Source: Ehretia macrophylla (Eukaryota > Streptophyta > Magnoliopsida > Boraginales > Ehretiaceae). From it: a stretch of DNA of 64,000 nt. Location of the stretch: NCBI GenBank assembly GCA_037974665.1, contig CM075764.1, positions 85,430,825 through 85,494,824 on the forward strand, given 5' to 3'. Position 1 is the first letter of the stretch, and every line of letters begins with the position of its first letter. Made by a program: the position numbers and the translations under genes. The notes beneath the pieces were generated by a model, which had not been told where the DNA came from, ran no database searches, and saw only the letters and a program-made list of their open reading frames with translations. Shown piece by piece: positions 47,563 to 59,031 of this stretch.

Positions 47563-50500
47563 TTACATACAGAGAAATATACATATCAGTTTTCACTACT
47601 GGACTTCTAACGAGCCGGCTTCAAAAGGGGAATGACAATTTGTGGTTTATGGTAGTCATTTGATTTTTATCCCTACCAGATAAAGAAGTGATGCAAAAAT
47701 ACAATTAGTGGCACAATTTGCTGGAGAATGAAATTGAATTGTACAAAATACTTTGATGCTTCTTTGAGTATCTTGCCTTCCTTTCTGTTAGTGCCTTTGT
47801 TTCACAATCTGGTCATTTGCTACTCTGATCTCCCCCTATAGTGGCATGCTTGCATTGCCGTGCATATGGTTAATACCACTGTAGCTTACCTTTTGTTTTA
47901 ATACTTGGGAAAGTCCTAAGATTATTCAACTTTGTCCACTTCTCGTATTTGTTTGAGGCATGCTGAGATGTATTGGTCTGATATTAATTCTTTCAACTTA
48001 GTGGGTTTTATTTCCTAGTCATAATATCAAGTTTTCTTTTGATGGTTACTATGCCTTAATCATTAGATGATTTATTTACTTATTCCACTTTTTGGCCTGC
48101 AGATTAGAGGTGAGACTACTCACTATGATGCTGTTGCTAATACAGCTGCATCTGGAGTACTCTCGGCAGGTTTGAATTCAGGTGAGTTGGTGCATGCAGC
48201 TTATATTGTAATCACTACATGTGCATATGGAATGCTTTCAGTAAATAATAAAACTTAAATGTAGCGTGATCCTTAAAAATTTTGCAAGACCAAGATAGCT
48301 AGCAATCTTTGACAACTAACAGGAGTAGATGTCTTTTTTAGTATTACATCTCAAATATGAATTCTGCTATGCAAGTAGAGTGAATTCATAAAAGATGAAA
48401 ACTCCTAATTGTCTAGATTTGACAAACCTCTGCTGTGAAAAACGGTTATTGTTCTTCCCTTGACTTTATTATTATTCATCCACTGAAAAAATAGGCTTTC
48501 ATACTTTTCATTTTCTAAGCAAGTACGTATCAAGAATGAATAATTTCAGTTTGATAAAGAACTTTTTTTTTTTTTTTTTTCCCGTGAATCCAATACTTCA
48601 CACCTATAATCATCCTGTTTGTGCACATTAGGAAATCTAGAGTCTAAAACTTGGACCTGCTATTCTGCCTTTTGTTATTGACCTAGTTTTACTGTGTTTT
48701 CTTCCCACGCCATCCTCTTTTAGTTCTTATCCATTATATACAGCTAGCAAGCATAGAAACTCTTCCAAAAGCCACGTCTCTGAGTGTGATGAAAACTTGC
48801 TCTTTACATTTGTTGGAAATGCAAAAAGAGTGTCCTAAATGTTTTGAAATTTCAATATATTGGGGACCTAGTAAGGGCATGTCGAGAACGCTCCAATAAG
48901 ATGGTAAGTAGGATGCTGGGTGATCACGTGAGAGATGGGGCTTGTGGAAAGGAGGATTTTGGTGGACAAAGAAGCATGACTACTGCTGGAGGGTAAATAG
49001 TGGAAGCTTGGTCTACAAATGGTGGTTGAGAGACTAAAGCTCTTGTCAAGAAAGTAGAAAAAGAAAGAGATAAATAGAGAGACAAATGGGTTAATATTTA
49101 GCATAACTGCTGGAGATTGAGTGGATAGATAATGAGTGGTGGGACTCCCTAAGTTCTATATTTGGTTTTTGTAGTTAATTTGCTTAATTATGAAATTTAT
49201 TTCCCCTTAAACAACAAAAACAAGACAAAAAAAATAGCCAATTCTTTTCTCTCTGCATTGACCATTATCGTAGTTCAACAAATACAACATAGAATAATGT
49301 TTTTCGCCCATGTTTCGTCCACCTCGTAGTCAAACTTGAAATTGTCATCTTCTATCTGAAAGACACATTCTACCTCTCCCTCTCTTCTATATAACTCTCC
49401 TTTCCTCTCCTTCCTCCTCCCTCTCCCTGAATTAGCACTTCATTATTGATCTGTTGTAGAGTTATATTATGAAGCAAAAGGAGATTTGTTGATCACTATG
49501 TATTTTATCTGAAACTTCTTGCGGCAAATTAACTGCTGAGTTTTCATTTGTTCAACCGACTCTTCCAATGTACTAAACTTGATCGCATTGAATCTGAAGC
49601 ATCAGGATGGAATGATTAGAGGATTCCCAGTTGGTATGACCTAATTATGAAGGAGCATAATGGTCTTAATAAAATGCGAAGTGAAATTTCAGATTTCTAC
49701 TCTTTTGCTTTCATACAAGGGTGGAGTAATGGGTTACTGTCTACTGATAGAATAAGTGAACAAACAACTTCATGACAGCAGTTTCCTTTAGTTCACTCTC
49801 AAATTTGAGTTGATAATTTTGGATCAGTAGTTAATTTTTTTTATTCTGTCAATTTAGAAGCGGAAGTAAATAAAATGTGAATGGTTGCTTGTTTTTGATA
49901 GCAGTGGAAGAGAAAAATGTCCCTTGTAGCTTCTTGCTACCGTGGGCTTAAATCGCCAAGTAACAGACTGTTCTCTGCCAAATATAATTACAACATATTC
50001 TGTGACCTGACATGTTACTGGATCAAATATAACGACAATATATTATAGCCTTTAATCAGTCAACTTATTTTTCTGATTCTTATGATACATTTTAGACCAC
50101 TGTATTGCATTCACAACTAGAAGATTTTGGTCAAATTAGTGAAGAATAATCTATCATTTATAATGATTTGCAGGTGTTCCTTGCATCTTTGGTGTTTTGA
50201 CATGTGATGACATGGATCAGGTAAATATGTAACGCAACATATTTTTCCCTAGGGAATAATCAATTTCATGTTCTATTCTCGTCGATCTTTGTTTGTCTCT
50301 GTCTCTCTCTGTGTTTGTGTGTGTGTGACATCAGATATTTTGAAAAATTTCCTTCATGATGGCTGCAGGCTTTAAATCGAGCTGGTGGTAAGTCTGGGAA
50401 TAAAGGTGCTGAAGCAGCTCTGACTGCAGTAAGTTGAATTTCTGGCATCAAAATCTTTTTCCCTCGGAAAACAGAAGATATTAAAATCATTGACCTTTTG

Positions 50501-50874
50501 AATAGGTGTATGTATGAACTTGAATTCGCTAGAGTTAGACTCTTAGGAGTTTGATTGCCTGAGAGTTCAATTTCCAGAACTCAATTTCTCTGAATGAACT
50601 GACATTTCGCTGTAATTGTTAGTCATCTAATTTAACTAAGTGGGCCATTGAACTTTCTTATGCCTAACTTAGATGTTTTCTCGACATCAACAATGCCATG
50701 ATTGCTGTATCAAGAGGTCAATCAATTAGATGACTTCCTCGCACTTGTATTAAATGCTTATCTCATCGAGTGTTTGCTCCTCATATCTCTTTTGAACCGC
50801 CTAATTTCCCTTCTATTGGACTGACTTTGCAGATTGAGATGGCCTCTTTGTGTGAACACCATTTGAAGTTTTGA
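43258..50874 (+). CDS. RIBH: 6,7-dimethyl-8-ribityllumazine synthase, plastid
   Basis: Condenses 5-amino-6-ribitylamino-uracil with dihydroxybutanone phosphate, the step before riboflavin synthase, in the plastid. Seven exons join in phase: 43258-43548, 44989-45084, 46148-46243, 48103-48181, 50174-50220, 50369-50428, 50833-50874; 236 residues. Residues 1 to about 78 form a Ser/His-rich transit peptide. The enzyme core then runs [44 protein letters not shown] and [15 protein letters not shown], with the catalytic His after [24 protein letters not shown] is split over exons 4-6, and the end is [13 protein letters not shown]. All borders are GT-AG and domain length is normal for the family. In Arabidopsis the orthologue is COS1, found as a suppressor of coi1. 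It is divergent from DAPB across 29.5 kb of transposons. Confidence 0.97.
47207..47485. repeat. Diverged tandem duplication, period about 139 bp (RIBH intron 3)
   Basis: GTTGTTTAGGACCACGATAA (47207) and GTTGTTTAGTACCACCAAAA (47346) open two copies. Both contain GGCATGAGG, GGGAACTA and TTTCTGCAG or TATCTGCAG in the same order. A (TC)n-(AC)n run follows at 47527-47561. Confidence 0.7.
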
Positions 50875-52782
50875 CAGTAGGAGTCGGCTAGTTTTCCGTT
50901 GACATGTTGCTGAGCTGGTAGAGTTCTACTCTTGCCATTATCTTCTCTAAAGCAATTAGATGTCTCTATGTAGCACTATGTGTTGGATTGCTTGCAGGGT
51001 GGGTGACCCAATGTGTCGAAACTACTCATATTTTGTGAAAATCTTCTTGGCTGCACAAAAACTAGTTATTATCTGCACAAAAGTTTCTCTGCTGTACTAC
51101 ATTGTACTAAAAACGTAAGCGTGAATGAGTCTATGGGCTAAGTGGGATGCCCGTGAGACTGTCCCCTTATTTTGTATAGTATTTCAGAATTCTTATGTGA
51201 CCTGAATGATCATTTCATTTTACCAAAACTGCAACTAAACTAAGATTGTGAAGACTGCGGTTCGCGGAGGAGCTGGCACATACATACCAGTTCGAACTGG
51301 AAAAGGTTGGTCAAAACAATTCAGCAATCTATATATCGTCCAACATACACATGTTTGAATAATATAAACTCTCTTTTATAAGTCATCACTATCGGTGTCA
51401 CATCTGATGGGAATCTGTGGGAACTAACACATAGTGTGTCATCAATTATATAGTTTCTCATACACAAATCTTCATTTTCTTAGTTGATCATTTCACTGAT
51501 TTCATATTCTTTTTCCACAATTCTCATATTCCAATCATTCAATATTTATTTCAAATAGGCTGTCCACAGGCAACCTTCTCTTATCATCTCATCTCATGTC
51601 ACATATTGTCACTAATCGGTATACGCAGTTCCCATCTGGCTTGGGGTGAGTGTTCCTTAGGATATTCCACTCATGACATAATCAATTTATTATTTTTGGT
51701 CAACTCATAGCATAATCATTGCATTATCATTAAACAAAACTCCACTAAAGCATGTATGCATGTATGACTAAAAATAATATGTGATCACAATGTGCATTAT
51801 TTTTCATCACTGACTCCATTGTTGGTTTGGAACAGAGAAATTCATACTTTAACTCATATAATATCATATCTTTGGGGTGAGGCTTTGCACTTGTAATTTT
51901 ACCAGTTGATGGTCGAACTTCGACAAATAATTTAATGGTCGGGCTCTACCAGTTGAGTTTTTCTTGTCATCCAAAAAAATATATATATATATGGTTCGAG
52001 TTCATTACAAAAATCAAATATGATGAAGCATACTTATTGCTCTCAACATTCTATAAGAAAGATTTATATCATACGTGGTTTAACATTTGAAACAACTTCT
52101 TATTCAAAATATCTTCTTTAATTTTTATTTTTCAAGAAACGTTAATCTTCTCGCAATACAGTCATTTTAGCATTACTTAGCTGGTTTGGAAGATCTTGAA
52201 GTACACGAATTTTTATTTTTATTTTGAATTTCCTAGCCATATTCTCTTTTTCTCCCACTTTTTTCCTTATCTGTTCTGATATATGTTGTTCTTTTTTCTT
52301 TTTTTTTTTCAAATTCTTGTGTCCTTGGATTCTCATATAATTACAGATCAAACCCCAATTTCCATTATCAATTAAATACCTTTATATTTGGCCTATAAAG
52401 TTGTTACCTTATGAAATTCCCAGGCCATCACAGAAACCCAATTGTGTAATTTTGCATCTTTTCTGATTTTAGCTCCTTTGCACATGTCTCACTTTCTTAT
52501 TGGTCTCGACTGGCCTAACAATTCAAAAGTCGAACCATTCCGAACAATTTTTTTTTACATTATGTCATATTCGAGAGATCACCTTTCTCTAGGTACACAA
52601 AGTAAAGAGAGCATTATAAAGGAAAAGAATTTCTAAGAATTTCTCAAAAGGTATCATGGGTAAGATAAAAATGTGTTGTTGAGGAGGAGGAGGAGGAGGA
52701 GGAGGAGGTGGTGGTGGTTGTGAAACACTATTTATTTTTTATTAGGTGAATAAAAAATGAGTGTAGTTTTTATTTTTTTATA
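50875..52782. other. 3' flank of lumazine synthase and intergenic DNA
   Basis: The 3' untranslated region starts here, but I could not place its end. No further gene is visible. A (GGA)n run that turns into (GGT)n lies at about 52682-52718. Confidence 0.45.
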
Positions 52783-53156
52783 GAAGAAATATCATTGGTG
52801 GTCCTATATGTTTGAGAGTTTTGACACTTTGGTTCCACATCTTTCAAAATAATCATTTTAGTTCTTAATATAGTTTAAGTGTGACGTCATTGGTCTATCT
52901 AGTTTACACCAACTTTTTAACGTTTTTAACACATGAGTCTCACATGTGTGCACACTTGGATTGTAAAAAATGCCCTTAAAAGTTAAGTACCATTTAACAC
53001 ACGTGCAAATCTTGTGTTAAAAAGTTGACAGTTTAAACCAATTAGATTAACGGTATCACACTTAAAATACATTGAAGACTAAAATGATTATTTTGAAAGA
53101 TTTAAAACCAAAGTGTCAAAATCCCAACATATGAAACCACCAGTAGCATTTACTCC
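52783..53156. mobile_element. Palindromic MITE, about 375 bp
   Basis: The two halves are inverted copies along nearly their whole length. TTTTGACACTTTGGTT with TCTTTCAAAATAATCATTTTAG on the left answers its reverse complement near 53080-53120. TTTTTAACA pairs around a short centre. Flanks TTTTTATAG and TTTTTATGA suggest an imperfect 9-bp target duplication, so it is likely Mutator-derived. Confidence 0.65.
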
Positions 53157-53914
53157 TTTTTATGAATGGTCCACTTTAGAGAAGAAAGAATTTACTTGCA
53201 GCATGTAGGTTAATAACCAAACCCCATGAACCAGTTTCGTTGCTAAACTCAAATGCTTATATTAAAATATTATGTAATCCTTTGAGTATTATATGATGGT
53301 GGGGATGGTGGTGGCAAAGGTGGAGGTGGTGGTGAGTTGATTTATTGTTGTAGTAGTAGTGTATACATGCTTTCCATCTATAAAGTGTTGTTGGTTGTAG
53401 AAGGAGGTTGGACTTGTCGGTTATCGATCTGCAGTGTCTTTCCTTTTATGTTGATGGATAGGTGGGCTTCACTCCCATTGATTTAACAGCATGGAATATG
53501 ATCACAAGAGTTGATTCAATCGGGTTAACAGTATCGGCTCACTGCTAGCAATCCAGTTAATTAGGTCTCGTAGGGCCTAGAGATAGATAGAGGGGTCACA
53601 TTTAAAGACTGAACTTCTCCTTTGATAGAAGGGATGATGGGCTTAGCACTAGAACCAATAGATTGGATTCGCCATCAGTTCGGAGCGCGAGACCAGCAGA
53701 GCTTTGTGCAGAGGAGATCCGGTAATTGTTATGAATGAGTCCCTCAGTGAAAAAATTAATGTAGCCCATACACAACCTAAACCTATTACCTGAAAGGGTA
53801 TGATATCCGTACCTATTGCATTGCAGGTTGAATGCTCGTTCCTATATATATATATAAGGAGTATGAGTGTTCTTGTCTTTTATTTTTCTAAAGTATTTTT
53901 ACAACTTGGAAAAG
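53157..53914. other. Intergenic, no gene seen
   Basis: Contains a GGT-rich stretch (53297-53337) and a (TA)n run at 53841-53857. A block at 53400-53830 has balanced base composition and may be an old transposon fragment, but I cannot name it. Confidence 0.35.
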
Positions 53915-54085
53915 TTAGGGGTTGTTTGTAATGGAAATTAAGAAATTTGTAAGAATATTGTACTCCAAGAATGTAATATGTCTCAGAATGTTTTTTTATT
54001 CTACGAACTAAACATAGGAATATCACATTCTTAACTTTATTTTCATATGAATCCTATAAGATTCTGTGAACCAAACGTCCCCTAA
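53915..54085. mobile_element. Small MITE, Tourist-like
   Basis: The 171-bp unit starts TTAGGGGTTGTTTGTAATGG and ends CCAAACGTCCCCTAA. Ends are imperfect inverted repeats of the GGGG-TTTG kind with TTA/TAA at the borders, like PIF/Harbinger MITEs. Confidence 0.6.
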
Positions 54086-55342
54086 GATTATATTTATATT
54101 TTCACTTCTTACATACATACTAAAATTTTAAGGTTATAAATATAGAGGTATATTAAAAGGCATTAGAGAAAATATTAATTATAATGGAGAAGAAGAAAAC
54201 GATCACTAAAAGAATTTGATAATATTTTTTTTAATCAAGACACATGTCATGTCATTGATGTCATTGTTGATCATAGTGGATTAGAAGGTTTGTTAGTTAT
54301 TTTCAATAATATAATTAGCGGTGATATTTTAAAGATTGGCAATTACTAATTATATGTGGAGATAAATTTTTTTTTATATTTTTCAATCTGCTTCAAATAA
54401 TAGAAAGAAGTATTATCTTTTTATAAGTAGTTCTCATATGAATAATTTTCGTCAGAACTTATTTTAAATGCTTGAACTCAATTATTGTAATGTTGTTTTC
54501 ACTATTTAACTCAAAGATCATGACTCAATATACAAATCATATTTAATTTTCATTTAGCAACTATATTTATATTCATCATTTATTATAATTTTTAATTTAT
54601 ATTACTTAAATTAATTTTAATATAGAGCAATTAAAAAGAATAATAAAAAACCTTCAAATAATTTCCATTCTCAACGAGGATTCGTGGACGAGGCGGGATG
54701 CAAATGGAGGTGCAAAACACGATTTCAACTCACCTCTTATAAGTTCCCAAGTTTGCCACAATCATAATACAAATCAGATGCCAAAAAGGTAAATAAATCA
54801 AAAAAAATATAGGATGTTCAACCATCATTCTTTAAGCATTTGGTATTGAAAACCATATAATTGACCAAAAAAAGGGAAAAAAATGTGAAGTTCTCTATCT
54901 TGGGTGGAACAAAAAAATTAAGAGAAATGTTAAATACTACCTTATTTTTGTTACTTATTTATTACTTTCTATATGAATATTTAGTCGTCATGGTAAAAGA
55001 AATGAGAAAAATAAAAAAATTTGTTATTTTAGTATGTCAACTAAGCATTCACATAAGAGGTAATAAATGAGTAATCAAATAGAGTGATATCTAACAATGT
55101 TCTTGTGTTATCTAACAGGAAGTAATTGTTTTACCAATCAATCAAGAAGAGTAATATTTTATGTCACCCTTTCACCTGTCATCTATATGTGTTGTACTAA
55201 CTGATCAGAAAGACTATTATTTTATGGCACCCCTTCTCTATATGTGTTGTACCAACTGATCAAGAAGAGTAATCCTTCACCAGGCTTTCATATAGTAGAA
55301 ATTTATGTATTAAATATCAAATCTATCATGTATATTATACAA
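54086..55342. other. Intergenic, no gene seen
   Basis: Very AT-rich. A short duplication occurs near 55130-55270: ATGTGTTGTACTAACTGATC and ATGTGTTGTACCAACTGATC, each followed by AGAA and preceded by a TATTTTATG...CACCC stretch. Confidence 0.45.
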
Positions 55343-55432
55343 GGAAGGCGAGGGGCGAAGGGCGAAGGGCGAAGGGCGAAGGGCAAAGGGCGAAGGACGA
55401 AAGACGAAGGGCCAAGGGCCAAGGGCCAAAAA
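55343..55432. repeat. GGGCGAA minisatellite 3' of the potassium transporter
   Basis: About twelve units of the heptamer GGGCGAA, becoming GGACGAA and GGGCCAA variants towards the right. It starts about 87 bp past the KUP stop codon, so it probably lies in its 3' untranslated region, read as repeated TTCGCCC. Confidence 0.85.
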
Positions 55433-55518
55433 GGTAACATATGATGATACTCGATCAAGAAACATGTTGGATGAGAAGTGAAAAGTGAAGATGATTAACC
55501 CCAATGGCTGGCTAATCA

Positions 55519-58500
55519 CTACACATGATATATCATCCCCACTTCAATAAGACTAATATGAGGGATGTTAAGTGCCACAGCTGATCCCCTGCAGTTCTTG
55601 CGGAGAAATGAGTATCCAATATCAATAGCAAACTTTTTCAAAAATGATGATGATCTTCTCGCCTTCACATAAGAGTGCCCCATTATATATGCAACGCCTG
55701 CTTCCTTTGCCTGGATCAAGTCTCCAAGCTCTTCCCTAACTTCAGGATCCATGCCAGTGCTCTCTGCTAATCGAAACTTTAATTGCCGCCTCCTTAACTG
55801 CACGTTATCATCGTCATAAGCAGATCCTAGACTCTGGAGGGTCGAAGATTTTCTGTTTTCGATGGCATTGTTCACACCAGAATCTTCCTCTTCAGATACT
55901 ACTAATGTTGAACTGGATTGTGCGCTTCTGGTGCTTATAACTGCCATTCTCCCATCGAGTGATGAAATCTCTGGACTTGAAAACTGCATCTCCCCAGCTT
56001 CCATTACAATGAACTCTGCAATACTTTGGATAAGCAGGTTCTCGAAATTGCCATCATCTCGAGGTATATCCTTGTAACCATATCTCACAATACAACGATA
56101 CATGCGATAGGCTCTTGGGCAAACTCGCCCAATAAGGAAGCGTTCCTCAGCTGGTACATAGGGTACAGGTACAAATTTTACACAAACAAACACCAAGACT
56201 TTATGAAAAGCAGGGACATTCGTTACAAAGTGTGAGAATATTGCAGGCACTCCTGTTGCCAATTCTGAGTATACCAGACCTATTCCAGGCACTCGGACGA
56301 TTCCCAGGCTGGGGCCTAAGCCAATAAGCCATTTCAATGGAACTTTGTTGTGCATATCAAAGATGAACTTCTTGCGGGTTCCATAGTGCCAGACGATCAT
56401 GACAATCAGAAAGATGGAAGTGAGAACAAGCGAAACCCATCCTCCCTGAGGAACTTTTATGATTGCAGCAGAGAGGTAGAAACCTTCTATAACCCAAAAT
56501 AGGAGGAACGCAGCTGCCAAAAAGATACTTCTTTGCCAAACAAAATCTATAACAAGTGCCATGAGAAATGTAGTGATAAACATGACTGTAATGCAAGCGA
56601 GGCCTGGAAACACAAGCCCAAAGGTAAGACAGATAATTCGTATGAAGCAAATAGATGTAACAAGAGCAAATAATTTCTTTAAATTGTGTAAATGCCAAAG
56701 GGAAACAGATTTGAGAATAATTGCAGATAGAAAAGAAGTAAAGAACAGATGGTTCTATATCCAAACTCTGGTCAGGAGATGATGTACAATAACTAGAAAA
56801 AACCTCATAAATAGAATCCAATTAGAGATACTGGCTTTGTCGCTATTGATCATTCCATCTCAGTATGTTTTGAAAGAGAGAAACGAGTGCTTTCTCCAAT
56901 ATTTTTCTATTTCAAGTAGTGAAAATATGTTACTGCTACAACGAGGTGCCCGTGATAAGAAAATGTCAATTAGCAAAGCTATAAAGGATACAAACATCCA
57001 GAAAATCGAGAAAAGATTAAATTGTGTTTTTTACATACATCCTGAAATGAACAAGTGCAAAAGATAATTCTTCAATTGCTTTTCTGATTATTCTACACCT
57101 ATATCAGTTAAAACCTGATAATTCTCTCTCTCTCTCGTGTCTTTCCACATAACAGTTGAGACCTGCAAGCATGCCCCCATTCTACTTCCTACTCTCAACA
57201 TTTGTTTTTGTCTCCTTTTCTTTTCTCTTTGAACAGTGTGCATTGAAGAGGTCAGAGTACACGAATTTTCAGTTCAACAAGCAAGTGCCTAGGCCATTCA
57301 CCATTGTCGTAAGAACTTTTACATAGATATAAATGGAAGAAATCCACTTACAAAGGTATCGAGGGGAAGAAGATATCAAAGAAAAAAAATCACACAATTC
57401 AGCGTACCAAGCTTACACCTCCTATCAACAACCACCTAATTGTGAAATGAAGTTTGCATTTTTGTGCAGATGTCGTGAACATGTTATATAGAGAAACTTA
57501 AGAATGCAATATCTGATATATGCAAGATTTTCTAAGTGGATATTGAGCCTTACAAGTGAGTCACAAGGCTATCTATTTTTCCTATAATTATCAGATGACA
57601 ATTGGTCCTATATAGCAACTGTTGAAATAATTTAGGTTTTGGTATAATTACATGATTGGATCCAAAATTAATGCAATTACAGGTTTCCTTATTAGATTAA
57701 GTTTTCTATTATTTGAGTTTATTATTTTTGTTTACCAAGTTTTGTAGCCTATAAATAGGCTCTTTAATTGTACTTCGTAATATATCAAATAATACAAGAT
57801 GTAGTCGTTGTGGTTATTTATCTTGTTTAGAGCTATTGTTGGTGGTGGGTCTTATTATTGTTGCTACCGCATATGATTTAGAAAAAGGAAAGATAGGAGA
57901 TCGTGATCTTTCCAACATTAGTTGACTTACCATAAGCATTCCCAATTAGAGTCGTGTCCTGAAACCCAATGGTAAGAGTAAGAGTTATAATCATGAGAAG
58001 CCAGTTTATTTCTGGAATATATATCTGCCCAGATATATGCTTTGAGGTGTGGACAACCTTGACCCGTGGAAAGCAACCAAGAGCATGACATTGCTTAACA
58101 ATTGAGAATGTAGCTGTAATTATAGCCTGACTGCCAACAATGGCTGCAAGTGTGGCAGTAACAAGGACAGGCCAAAATACAGCATCTGCAAAGAAAGAAA
58201 GGATCATATAAAATGAAAATTAACTCCCAACTGGCAACAATTATCTAGTAGTAATCTCAACATGAATGGAAGCAAAACTAACCAGGGATTGAATCGTAGA
58301 AGCTATTGGTGAGGGAGGGGATATTTTTTGACAGGAAAGCAGCCTGGCCCATGTATTGTATCACCAAACAAGGGTATACAACACATGAAAATGCAATCTG
58401 CATCAAGAAAGAAGATTTAGATCGGTAAAATAAAGAGGGAGGTCATGACATTTGATCAGTCAAACAAATTTCATAACTATGGTGGCGGTCACAACAGCCA

Positions 58501-59000
58501 AAGAAGGCTGCCAAAATTTACTAGTTGTTGCATCAAGCTAAGATGCTGCTTCTTAATGTTCAGCATAAGGCAAAGACAGATATACATGTGGCTTGCATTC
58601 ATGCATATTTTTATTTAAAGACAAGCATAGAAGTACAAAGATTGCATTTTTTCTGCTGCAGATCTGCAGCTCAACGTTTTCTTGCAAGCAAGCAATTAAC
58701 TTACTCTTATTGGAAGGGCTGAAAAATGGCCAATATCTACGAACATAGCTTCAGTACCTGATGTACCACAAAAAGCAATCAATGAAGTTAGTTTTTTTCT
58801 TCTTACTTTTTTCTTTTTCCTTTTTTGTATTTCTAGTTTTTTAGGGGTTGACAATAATTAATAATTTTAGTTGTATCCGTATTATGAAACTAAGTGTTAA
58901 AGGAGGAAACACCACTAGGCCCTTATAAAAAGAATGCAAAAAAGAAATATTGATTTCTTGGTACCTAGTTGTTAAGTTTCTCCTTAACACCAACAACCAA

Positions 59001-59031
<31 letters not shown>

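Noticed and set aside
56357-56821. 154-codon minus-strand frame
   Set aside because: Out-of-frame shadow of the last KUP exon plus its intron.
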